Assembly: GCA_004296455.1 (NCBI GenBank)
Contig: AP018280.1
Span: forward strand, 372,001 to 436,000
DNA: 64,000 bases
Source of the DNA: Calothrix sp. NIES-4101
Lineage (GTDB): Bacteria; Cyanobacteriota; Cyanobacteriia; Cyanobacteriales; Nostocaceae
Direction of reading: 5' to 3'
This document shows, piece after piece, positions 57,415-64,000 of the stretch. The position numbers and the translations under genes are program-made. The notes below the pieces were generated by a model that saw nothing but the letters and a program-made list of their open reading frames with translations, searched no databases and had not been told where the DNA came from. The stretch's first letter is position 1; each line of letters begins with the position of its first letter.

Positions 57415-58338
57415 CTAATATCGAGATTCTGTTAGCTTTTCAAGGGTCTGTTCGTTAATCCAATCCTGTAAAATTGGATTGACAATCTCAGGCGCTTCAT
57501 CCTGGGGACAATGACCTACCCCTTGTAGTGGTATAAATTTTACTACTTGCGGATAATTAGCAAACTCTTGACCAAGCTCTATTGGCTCCCAAGGGTCTGC
57601 TGTACCCCAGAGAATTATTGTGGAGCAAGGTAGCTTTGGTAACAAATCCTCCGGTAGTGGGCCACTGGAATAAGCTGTAAATGCTAAAAATACCGCAACT
57701 GCACCGGGATCACTAGTTGGTGCCATTAAAATATCAACTAATTCGTCAGTGACAGCCTCTGCATTCGAGTAGGCTTGCAATAAAATTTTGCGTACTGTCT
57801 TGGGTTTGGCAATTTGGTTAAAAAAGAAATTTCCTACCGATGGAATTGCCAATACCTTTTGTAAAAATGGCGTACCCAGACGACGATACCAAGGTAAAAC
57901 TTTGCGTTTGCGATCGTGTAACAGTCGTAGTGAACAATTAAGTAAAGCGATTCCACGGGCAATCTCTGGATTATCTACAGCCGCCTGCATTGCCACAATA
58001 CAGCCAATTGAATTTCCCACCAAGAAAACAGATTCCCCGACGACTTCGCGACAAAAATCAGCTATTTGCTGTCCCCAAGTTTCAAAGGTATAAGCCATTT
58101 CCTCATTTGGTTTCGGCTTGGCGGAACCACCAAATCCAATTAAATCGATCGCAAATACACGACAATTTTCTGCAAGTGCGGGAATATTTTTTCGCCAATG
58201 CCACCAAGACGCGCCAAAACCGTGTATAAATACAACCGCAGGTCCAGTGTCACCTTGAGTTTGATAGCAAATGGGAAAACCTCGCCAAATCCAAGTTTGG
58301 GATGGGGCAAGTGTTGAAGTTGAAGTTGATATAGTCAT
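57415..58338 (-). CDS. Alpha/beta-fold hydrolase
   Basis: A 307-residue cytosolic hydrolase. Oxyanion region is FIHGFGASWWHWRKNIPALA, nucleophile Ser in VFLVGNSIGCIVAMQAA (elbow G-N-S-I-G), the acid in WGTADPWEP, and catalytic His in GVGHCPQDEAPEIV. The family covers esterases and epoxide-hydrolase-like and dehalogenase-like enzymes; no specific substrate can be assigned. In cyanobacteria and plant plastids a related class acts on pheophytin-type esters, a possibility only. It is a lone minus-strand gene. Confidence 0.88.
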   Translation of the reverse strand: MTISTSTSTLAPSQTWIWRGFPICYQTQGDTGPAVVFIHGFGASWWHWRKNIPALAENCRVFAIDLIGFGGSAKPKPNEEMAYTFETWGQQIADFCREVVGESVFLVGNSIGCIVAMQAAVDNPEIARGIALLNCSLRLLHDRKRKVLPWYRRLGTPFLQKVLAIPSVGNFFFNQIAKPKTVRKILLQAYSNAEAVTDELVDILMAPTSDPGAVAVFLAFTAYSSGPLPEDLLPKLPCSTIILWGTADPWEPIELGQEFANYPQVVKFIPLQGVGHCPQDEAPEIVNPILQDWINEQTLEKLTESRY

Positions 58339-58519
58339 TTGAATTTGAGGTTTGAGATTATTAGATTTTGAATTTTATTATTGAGCATGTGGCAGAAACC
58401 ATGTATTTCCAAGGTTCTATCATGTCTGGCTAATCACTGACGATTAAACGTTCTCCGCGTCCCGCGTCTCTAAGTCTCTCTATCAGTCGTCATTCCTCAA
58501 TTAATCAACTAATTTTTCC

Positions 58520-59608
58520 CTAGTCATCGTCACTATCTTGATATAGGTTCTGCAATTCCTGTAACTGGGTTCTGCGAGACTTTTGACGGTATTTTTTTGT
58601 TTCGAGTTTGGGTTCATACCCACTCTTTCCCTTACCTTTTGTTTTTAACTTCAGGGTAGATTCAGGATCAGCTTGTTGATGAAGTTGAGTTTGTCGGAAA
58701 ATAGCTTCTTCTAAAAATACTAGATAATGTTCGTAACGTTCCCAATCTCCGCTAACCACACAGTCGGGTTCATCTCGGTGTAGACAATTACTAAACCGAC
58801 AATTGCCACTAACTAATTTTTCCCTCGCTTCCGGGAAATAGTAGGCTAAATCTTCAGGATTACAATCTAAATCGGGCTGATTAAAGCCAGGGGTATCCGC
58901 AAGTAAGCCACCACTAGGTAACTCAAATAACTCCACATGACGGGTAGTATGACGACCTTTTGCCAACTTACCCGACACTTCATTAACACGTAGATTTACC
59001 CCTGGAATCAATGTATTAATTAAACTTGATTTCCCAACTCCAGAAGCGCCTGCAAATACTGTAATTTTGTCTTTTAACCTACAGTAGATAAAGTCAATAT
59101 TTATACTGTTGTATGTACTAATAAAAAGTGGCTGATAACCCCAACCAGACAAACGCTGCTTAATTGCTGCTTGTTCTTCAGCAGAAATTAAATCGCACTT
59201 ATTTAGACATAAGACGACATCCAAACCTGTTGATTCAGCCTTAACTAAAAAGCGACTGAGTTGGTAAGGTTCCAAAGGTGGATCAGCAACAGCGAACACC
59301 AAGAGAATTTGATTGACATTGGCGATCGCGGGACGGTCTAATTGACTGTCACGGGGGATAACTTCCGCAATTGCACCTCGTCCACCACTCCAATCGGGTT
59401 CTTCAATGATGACGCGATCGCCCACCATCACCTGCTGACCGATTTTTTTCAAGCGACTTCTGCGGGTACAAAGGAGGATGGAGGGAGAAGGAGGGGAAAA
59501 CCCCAAATTCTCTATGTCCAAATCCAGCTGAACTTGATAAAAATTTGCCTGTACGGCAAGCACCGTACCTAATAACCGTCCGCCAACTTCCAAATCCTCA
59601 ACTTTCAT
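58520..59608 (-). CDS. rsgA: Ribosome small-subunit biogenesis GTPase RsgA
   Basis: A 362-residue circularly permuted GTPase acting late in 30S assembly. OB domain at the N-terminus; GTPase order G4 LNKCDLIS, G1 FAGASGVGKSSLIN, G3 ADTPGFNQPDL; then a zinc site C-x5-C-x-H-x4-C-like in CRFSNCLHRDEPDC. A basic tail ends the protein. The frame extends to 59656, but the ATG at 59608 is chosen: it overlaps the tusA stop as TAATG and gives the family start [10 protein letters not shown]. Confidence 0.94.
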   Translation of the reverse strand: MKVEDLEVGGRLLGTVLAVQANFYQVQLDLDIENLGFSPPSPSILLCTRRSRLKKIGQQVMVGDRVIIEEPDWSGGRGAIAEVIPRDSQLDRPAIANVNQILLVFAVADPPLEPYQLSRFLVKAESTGLDVVLCLNKCDLISAEEQAAIKQRLSGWGYQPLFISTYNSINIDFIYCRLKDKITVFAGASGVGKSSLINTLIPGVNLRVNEVSGKLAKGRHTTRHVELFELPSGGLLADTPGFNQPDLDCNPEDLAYYFPEAREKLVSGNCRFSNCLHRDEPDCVVSGDWERYEHYLVFLEEAIFRQTQLHQQADPESTLKLKTKGKGKSGYEPKLETKKYRQKSRRTQLQELQNLYQDSDDD

Positions 59609-59862
59609 TAGACATTGACCGGACGGCGTACCAACAAGGAAAAGTAGTCGGAACAATCGGTAATTTGTTCGACTTTGTAACCAGCCATCGTTAAACTGTC
59701 GGGGACTTGCTCAATTGGTTCACCTGGATCGAGCCAGACTTCTAGCAAACTGCCAGTTGCCATCTTCTCCAGGTATAATTTTGTGCGGACAAAATTAATT
59801 GGGCAGGGAGTGCCACGCAAGTCCAATTGAGCATCCGGAGATGAAAGGGGAGATACACTCAT
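59608..59862 (-). CDS. TusA-family sulfur carrier
   Basis: An 84-residue SirA/TusA-like sulfur transferase with the conserved C-P-x-x-x motif as [15 protein letters not shown] (Cys20). It takes persulfide sulfur toward tRNA thiolation or other sinks in relatives. Its start overlaps the dnaJ stop by 4 bases (ATGA), and its end overlaps rsgA by 1 base (TAATG), implying translational coupling in a grpE-dnaK-dnaJ-tusA-rsgA unit. Confidence 0.87.
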   Translation of the reverse strand: MSVSPLSSPDAQLDLRGTPCPINFVRTKLYLEKMATGSLLEVWLDPGEPIEQVPDSLTMAGYKVEQITDCSDYFSLLVRRPVNV

Positions 59863-61004
59863 CGTTGGTGGAAAAAATTTCCCAAGAATCCTTCAATACC
59901 GCCTTTACCTGTGCGTTCTCCTCTAATTTTAGCGAGTTCTTCGAGCAATTTTTTCTCCTCGGCAGTTAATTTTGCGGGGTTGGGAATATCTATTAACACT
60001 GTCACCAAATGGTCTCCTCGACTGACAGGATTACCCAATTTTGGTACGCCATGATTTTCGAGGCGGAATTCGCTATAGGGCTGAGTTCCCGGCACAATTG
60101 TCAATTCTTCTGGTCCATCGACTGTATTCACCTGCAATCGACAACCTAAAATTGCTTGGAGGTAGCTAATAGTAATGGTAGAACGAATATTCAGGTCTTC
60201 CCGTTGGAATTCTTTATCTTCATTAACGGTTAGCTGTACGTACAAATCCCCTGCTGGACCACTGCGTTGTCCGGCATCACCTTCACCGGGGATGCGTAGG
60301 CGTAACCCATCATACACACCTGCCGGGATTGTAATTTTTAGTTGCTTCGCGACTTGATTTGTGCCTTTACCGCCACAAGCATCACACTTATCTTCAATCA
60401 CCATCCCGGAACCATTACAGGTTGGGCAAGTTGATACTTGGGTGAAACTACCAAAAGGCGTTCTGGTGACGCGGCGAACTTGTCCGCTCCCACTACATGT
60501 CGAACATGTACGAGGACGGGTACCTGGTTTGGCTCCAGAACCACTACAAACTTCACAAGTTTCTAAATGGGCGATGCGAATCTGTTTTTCGCCGCCGAAT
60601 ACAGCTTCGCGAAAGTCTAATTTTAAATCTAATTGGAGGTCATCACCTCGCACTGGCCCACTACGACGACGTTGTTGAGTTTGTCCCCCCATACCACCGC
60701 CAGCAAAACCACTGAAAATACTTTCAAAAATATCGGCGAAACCACCCATATCGCCCATATCTTGGAAGCCAACACCAGCCCCTGCATTCACACCATCGGG
60801 GCCAAAGCGATCATAACGAGCGCGGACTTCTGGCTCAGAAAGTACTTCATAGGCACGATTAATTTCTTTAAAGCGCTCCTCCGCACCCGGTTCTTTGTTC
60901 ACATCCGGGTGATACTTCCGAGCTAAACGACGGTAAGCACTTTTGATTTCATCTTTGTCGGCATCACGAGAGACACCGAGAATTTCATAATAATCACGAG
61001 ACAT
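59859..61004 (-). CDS. dnaJ: DnaJ (type I Hsp40) with zinc finger
   Basis: A 381-residue class I cochaperone: J domain at the start with HPD in KYHPDVN, a Gly/Phe-rich linker ([20 protein letters not shown]), four CxxCxGxG motifs ([32 protein letters not shown]), and the C-terminal substrate domain. I chose the ATG at 61004 over a TTG 9 bases upstream. It partners the DnaK at 61651. The stop overlaps tusA by 4 bases. Confidence 0.97.
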   Translation of the reverse strand: MSRDYYEILGVSRDADKDEIKSAYRRLARKYHPDVNKEPGAEERFKEINRAYEVLSEPEVRARYDRFGPDGVNAGAGVGFQDMGDMGGFADIFESIFSGFAGGGMGGQTQQRRRSGPVRGDDLQLDLKLDFREAVFGGEKQIRIAHLETCEVCSGSGAKPGTRPRTCSTCSGSGQVRRVTRTPFGSFTQVSTCPTCNGSGMVIEDKCDACGGKGTNQVAKQLKITIPAGVYDGLRLRIPGEGDAGQRSGPAGDLYVQLTVNEDKEFQREDLNIRSTITISYLQAILGCRLQVNTVDGPEELTIVPGTQPYSEFRLENHGVPKLGNPVSRGDHLVTVLIDIPNPAKLTAEEKKLLEELAKIRGERTGKGGIEGFLGNFFHQR

Positions 61005-61152
61005 AGAGTACAAGGTGAGGGTTAGAGGGTAGAAGAGCTAGGGTTAGCTAGGCAGAAGGCAAGAGTTAAGTTTTATTAATGATCTGATTAATAGTAAATT
61101 CTACCTTTTACCTTTTACAGCGATCGCGAAAAAACAAATATTATAGATAAAG

Positions 61153-61353
61153 TTATACAGCTAAAGAACGTTGGAGTCTGCCTAATGCGAACCAATTAGT
61201 TCGATGACACTCACCTTTCGGACAAAAATTAGCCTCGATTGGTAGTAATTTAGCAGTTGGCAAAGCGATCGCAGTGGACTGTAATAATTTAACATTGCAC
61301 AATTTTAATTTCTGAACAGCAAAAGCCACCACTCCAGTTTTTTCTTGATTCAA
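61153..61353 (-). CDS. Hypothetical small protein with two cysteines in a C-x4-C arrangement
   Basis: A 66-residue frame (MNQEKTGVVAFAVQKLKLCN...) between dnaK and dnaJ. It ends near FCPKGECHRTNW, which contains Cys-x4-Cys-His, possibly a metal-binding knuckle. Not in a family I know; start context is ordinary. It may be a real chaperone-cluster accessory gene or chance. The gap placement and the Cys-rich end argue for a check. Confidence 0.35.
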   Translation of the reverse strand: MNQEKTGVVAFAVQKLKLCNVKLLQSTAIALPTAKLLPIEANFCPKGECHRTNWFALGRLQRSLAV

Positions 61354-61592
61354 ATTAGTTGAGTTAGTTTATCGACTTGAATATACGAGCGCCAAATGGC
61401 ACTCTCTTTTACAATTGTGCTATCTAGTCGGCTAAATCTCAGCCAGAGGAGGAGAAGGGCTAGCCGCACTTATGAGGTGTGGAAAACCGAAATAGGGACA
61501 GGAGAAGTATTTTTACTGAGATTTTTCAATGCATTGGGATTGATTGAGATTGATTGAGCAAATATATTTGGCGATCGCTATTTAAACATAGC

Positions 61593-61620
61593 ATTGCCGA
61601 GACTCGAAAGCCTCGGCGAT
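61593..61620 (-). terminator. terminator of dnaK
   Basis: A 9-bp stem (one G-T pair), ATTGCCGAG/CTCGGCGAT, with a 10-base loop, 31 bases beyond the dnaK stop in the minus direction. Confidence 0.55.
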
Positions 61621-61650
61621 GTCATCTATCACACAAAATCTAATGCCAAA

Positions 61651-63609
61651 TTAATCGATCGCTTCGTAATCCGCCTGTAAACTACCTTCTTCTTCAAAAT
61701 CAAAGTTAAATTCGGGTGTAATCATTCCATTTATTCCCCCACTCACTTCCGAGTTCATGGAATCATCGTTAATTTCGACAATTTCACCGGGCTGGGTGTT
61801 GGCACGATTGTAAACTTCTGCGCCTAATGCAAATAGGGTCTGCTGGAAGTCATCTAAATGTTGCTTAAACTCATCCACCGAGATTTTGGCATTGCCCATT
61901 GCTGCTTGTAGATATGAGACTTTTTCCTCGACTTTTTCTTTGATCGAGTCGCTAACCAAGTTACCGTTATTTTTGAGAGTTGATTCATAACTATGCAACA
62001 AATTATCGGCTTGGTTCTTCAAAGTTACCAATTCGATCCGCTTTTTATCCTCTTCGGCAAATGCTTCAGCTTCAAGGCGCATTTTTTCAATTTCGCTAGC
62101 ATTCAAGCCACCTGTATTCGTAATCCGAATACTTTGCTCTCTGCCAGTTCCTTTATCTTGTGCCCCGACTTGGAGAATGCCGTTAACATCCATTTCAAAC
62201 GAAACTTCAATTTGGGGAACTCCACGGGGCGCTGGGGGAATCCCTGTTAGTAAAAACTTACCTAAGCTCTTATTGTCACGAGCCATTGCCCGTTCCCCTT
62301 GGAGTACATGAATCTCCACCGATGTTTGTCCATCAATCGCAGTGGAGAACACCTGGGATTTGCTCGTGGGTATTGTCGTGTTCCGCTCGATGATTTTAGT
62401 GAAAACCTCGCCCAAGGTTTCAATTCCTAAAGAAAGTGGGGTGACATCAAGTAGCAGCAAATTATCAACTTCACCACCTAATACCCCAGCTTGAATTGCC
62501 GCACCCAAGGCAACAGCTTCATCGGGGTTGATCGAGCGATCAGGAGCCTTGCCCTTAAAAAACTTCATGAGAGCATTTTGAACGGCGGGAATGCGCGTAG
62601 AGCCACCGACTAAGATGATTTTATCGATATCTTCAGGCTTCAGGTCGGCATCCTTGAGCGCTTGTACCATTGGTTCAATAGTAGCAGCTACTAAATTACT
62701 TGCTAACTCCTCAAATTTGGCACGGTTGAGTTCCGTTTCTAAGTGCTTGGGGCCAGTGGTATCAGCTGTAATGAAGGGCAAATTAATCGAAGTGTTACCC
62801 ATGCTCGAAAGTTCGATTTTTGCCTTTTCCGCAGCTTCCCGCAGGCGTTGTAGCGCCATCTTATCCTGAGCTAGATCAATATTTTCTTGTTGTTTAAAAT
62901 CTTCAATCATCCACTCAACAATGACATTATCAAAGTCATCACCACCTAGCTGATTGTTACCACAAGTCGCCTTGACTTCAAATACTCCATCCCCTAATTG
63001 CAAAATGGATACGTCAAATGTACCGCCACCAAGGTCAAAAACAAGAATTAACTGCTCTTGATCCTGCTTTTCCAAGCCAAAAGCTAAAGCCGCCGCAGTT
63101 GGTTCATTAATAATCCGCAGCACTTCCAGACCGGCGATCGTCCCAGCATCTTTGGTAGCTTGACGTTGAGCATCGGTAAAATAAGCAGGTACGGTAATTA
63201 CTGCTTGGGTCACAGTTTCACCCAAAAAATTCTCAGCATCCTGCTTGAGTTTTTGCAGAACCATCGCTGAGATTTCTTGAGGGGTGTAATTCCGTCCGCG
63301 AATTTGCACATCAACAGTATCATCACGACCTTTAATACATTGATATGGAACCCGCGATCGCTCAGTTTCCGTATCTTCCCAACGGCGACCAATAAATCTT
63401 TTGATACTGTAAATTGTATTTTCTGCATTTGTCACAGCTTGACGCTTTGCCAACTGCCCAACCAAGCGTTCGCCGCCTTTGCCAAAACCAACAATACTTG
63501 GAGTAGTTCTGCCACCCTCGGAATTGGCAATCACGATTGGTTGTCCACCTTCCAAGACTGCGACACAACTGTTGGTAGTGCCTAAGTCAATCCCAATAAC
63601 TTTTCCCAT
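61651..63609 (-). CDS. dnaK: Hsp70 chaperone DnaK
   Basis: A 652-residue housekeeping Hsp70. [20 protein letters not shown] starts the ATPase; [20 protein letters not shown] and [16 protein letters not shown] are the phosphate and adenosine motifs. The substrate-binding domain [20 protein letters not shown] follows, then the helical lid, ending in an acidic tail ([11 protein letters not shown]). The frame opens 69 bases earlier, but the ATG at 63609 is the natural start. In the cluster grpE-dnaK-dnaJ. Confidence 0.97.
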   Translation of the reverse strand: MGKVIGIDLGTTNSCVAVLEGGQPIVIANSEGGRTTPSIVGFGKGGERLVGQLAKRQAVTNAENTIYSIKRFIGRRWEDTETERSRVPYQCIKGRDDTVDVQIRGRNYTPQEISAMVLQKLKQDAENFLGETVTQAVITVPAYFTDAQRQATKDAGTIAGLEVLRIINEPTAAALAFGLEKQDQEQLILVFDLGGGTFDVSILQLGDGVFEVKATCGNNQLGGDDFDNVIVEWMIEDFKQQENIDLAQDKMALQRLREAAEKAKIELSSMGNTSINLPFITADTTGPKHLETELNRAKFEELASNLVAATIEPMVQALKDADLKPEDIDKIILVGGSTRIPAVQNALMKFFKGKAPDRSINPDEAVALGAAIQAGVLGGEVDNLLLLDVTPLSLGIETLGEVFTKIIERNTTIPTSKSQVFSTAIDGQTSVEIHVLQGERAMARDNKSLGKFLLTGIPPAPRGVPQIEVSFEMDVNGILQVGAQDKGTGREQSIRITNTGGLNASEIEKMRLEAEAFAEEDKKRIELVTLKNQADNLLHSYESTLKNNGNLVSDSIKEKVEEKVSYLQAAMGNAKISVDEFKQHLDDFQQTLFALGAEVYNRANTQPGEIVEINDDSMNSEVSGGINGMITPEFNFDFEEEGSLQADYEAID

Positions 63610-63833
63610 AAATAATTCAGTATTTTTACACTTGTTTATTGCGGAGTATTTATGATTTGGGTATTGGCGAGCTAGCACTTAGACAACTTTCCTGTCTTCA
63701 GCGAACCAAAAGGTGCAAGATTGAAAGCCAAGACTGAAGCACTTTTGAAAACAAGAAGTCAGCGCAAAAGAAGTAATTTACATTACCAGCATCAATCTCA
63801 GAAAATATTTAGAATTTGAGCGATAACAATTTA

Positions 63834-63855
63834 CCACAGGCAAAACTGCCTGTGG
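63834..63855 (-). terminator. hairpin after grpE
   Basis: A perfect 9-bp stem CCACAGGCA/TGCCTGTGG with a 4-base AAAC loop, 67 bases beyond the grpE stop. It separates grpE from dnaK. Confidence 0.55.
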
Positions 63856-63922
63856 CTGTCAACTAATTACTGACAAAAAGTTTAGACGCTCACAGAAGGT
63901 TTTCCCCGTTGAGAAAGCCGTT

Positions 63923-64000
63923 TAACTATCTGCTGGACTCGACTGACTATCGGAATAATCAGGCGTATCTTCCTTTGGAGCTGCCACCTTAACCATTGCA
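63923..64000 (-). CDS. grpE: GrpE nucleotide-exchange factor, C-terminal end only
   Basis: Only the last 25 codons lie in the window. The minus-strand frame ends AMVKVAAPKEDTPDYSDSQS plus a few Ser/Ala/Asp residues. The AMVKVA ending is the usual close of the GrpE beta-domain; an acidic tail follows. Its place upstream of dnaK on the same strand supports the call, which stays partial. Confidence 0.75.

Larger units (their letters stand above)
61005..61650. other. gap between dnaK and dnaJ with a possible small ORF
   Basis: A 646-base region. The minus-strand frame 61153-61353 is listed separately. The remainder shows the hairpin GGCT/AGCC with 7-base loop near 61430, a purine-rich gaggaggagaaggg patch and a GGCTAGCC palindrome around 61455. 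Meaning of these is unclear. The dnaK-end hairpin lies at 61593-61620. Confidence 0.45.

Noticed and set aside
61400-61520. A structured RNA candidate around the GGCT/AGCC hairpin
   Set aside because: The stem is only 4 bp and no match to 6S, tmRNA, SRP RNA or Yfr-type RNAs was recognisable.

Overview
The window is chromosomal DNA from a cyanobacterium, most likely a filamentous, heterocyst-forming (Nostocales-like) one. The evidence is the gene content: ndhCKJ, ndhS, rubA-ycf48-psbEFLJ, thf1, a CpcT/CpeT bilin lyase, an SLH-type porin, speD and a Ycf55-domain response regulator. The octamer GCGATCGC (HIP1) is scattered through genes and gaps, the DNA is AT-rich, and gaps carry short heptamer-like repeats. 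The genus cannot be fixed from the sequence alone. I see no tRNA, rRNA, CRISPR array, transposase, integrase or prophage, so this looks like core chromosome with a few accessory genes.

Layout. 1-7600: a partial UDP-glucuronate decarboxylase, a cation/proton antiporter with universal-stress domains, a HAS-barrel-like protein, ndhS, rodA, an Mrp-type ATPase and an SRPBCC-like protein, all on the minus strand. 7600-16100: a gene-free kilobase, then hemF, a STAS protein, a bilin lyase, thf1, and a divergent porin/znuA-znuC metal locus with a Fur/Zur-type palindrome between the two sides. 16100-20700: the ndhCKJ operon and the rubA-ycf48-psbE-psbF-psbL-psbJ photosystem II assembly cluster, including three tiny genes of 39-45 residues. 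20800-29100: gdhA, a VanY-like peptidase, an AEC transporter, speD, a BlaI/M56 regulator pair, comB and a Lin0512 protein. 29200-34400: an unknown membrane protein, an 888-residue Ser/Thr kinase fused across a membrane helix to a periplasmic binding domain, and a PilP/GspC-like membrane protein. 34600-42600: mnmG, moaB, a di-haem peroxidase, phnD-phnC-phnE, and an SPFH protein paired with a small ribbon-helix-helix-like protein. 43000-51000: a chaperone pair (DnaJ without zinc finger, Hsp70 with a long Arg-Asp/Tyr-Gly tail), an M28 peptidase and a NACHT-type ATPase with pentapeptide repeats. 51100-58400: the Ycf55 response regulator, a flavin oxidoreductase lacking its redox cysteines, cobD, HU and an alpha/beta hydrolase. 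58500-64000: the main heat-shock cluster grpE-dnaK-dnaJ followed by tusA and rsgA, the last three overlapping.

The genes fall into themes: photosynthetic electron transport and PSII assembly, metal and phosphorus-compound uptake, protein folding, and regulation. The least described candidates are the transmembrane kinase with its own binding-protein sensor, the NACHT-pentapeptide protein, the tailed Hsp70 with its zinc-finger-less DnaJ, the SPFH/RHH pair, and the cysteine-less oxidoreductase. No single new multi-gene system stands out unambiguously.
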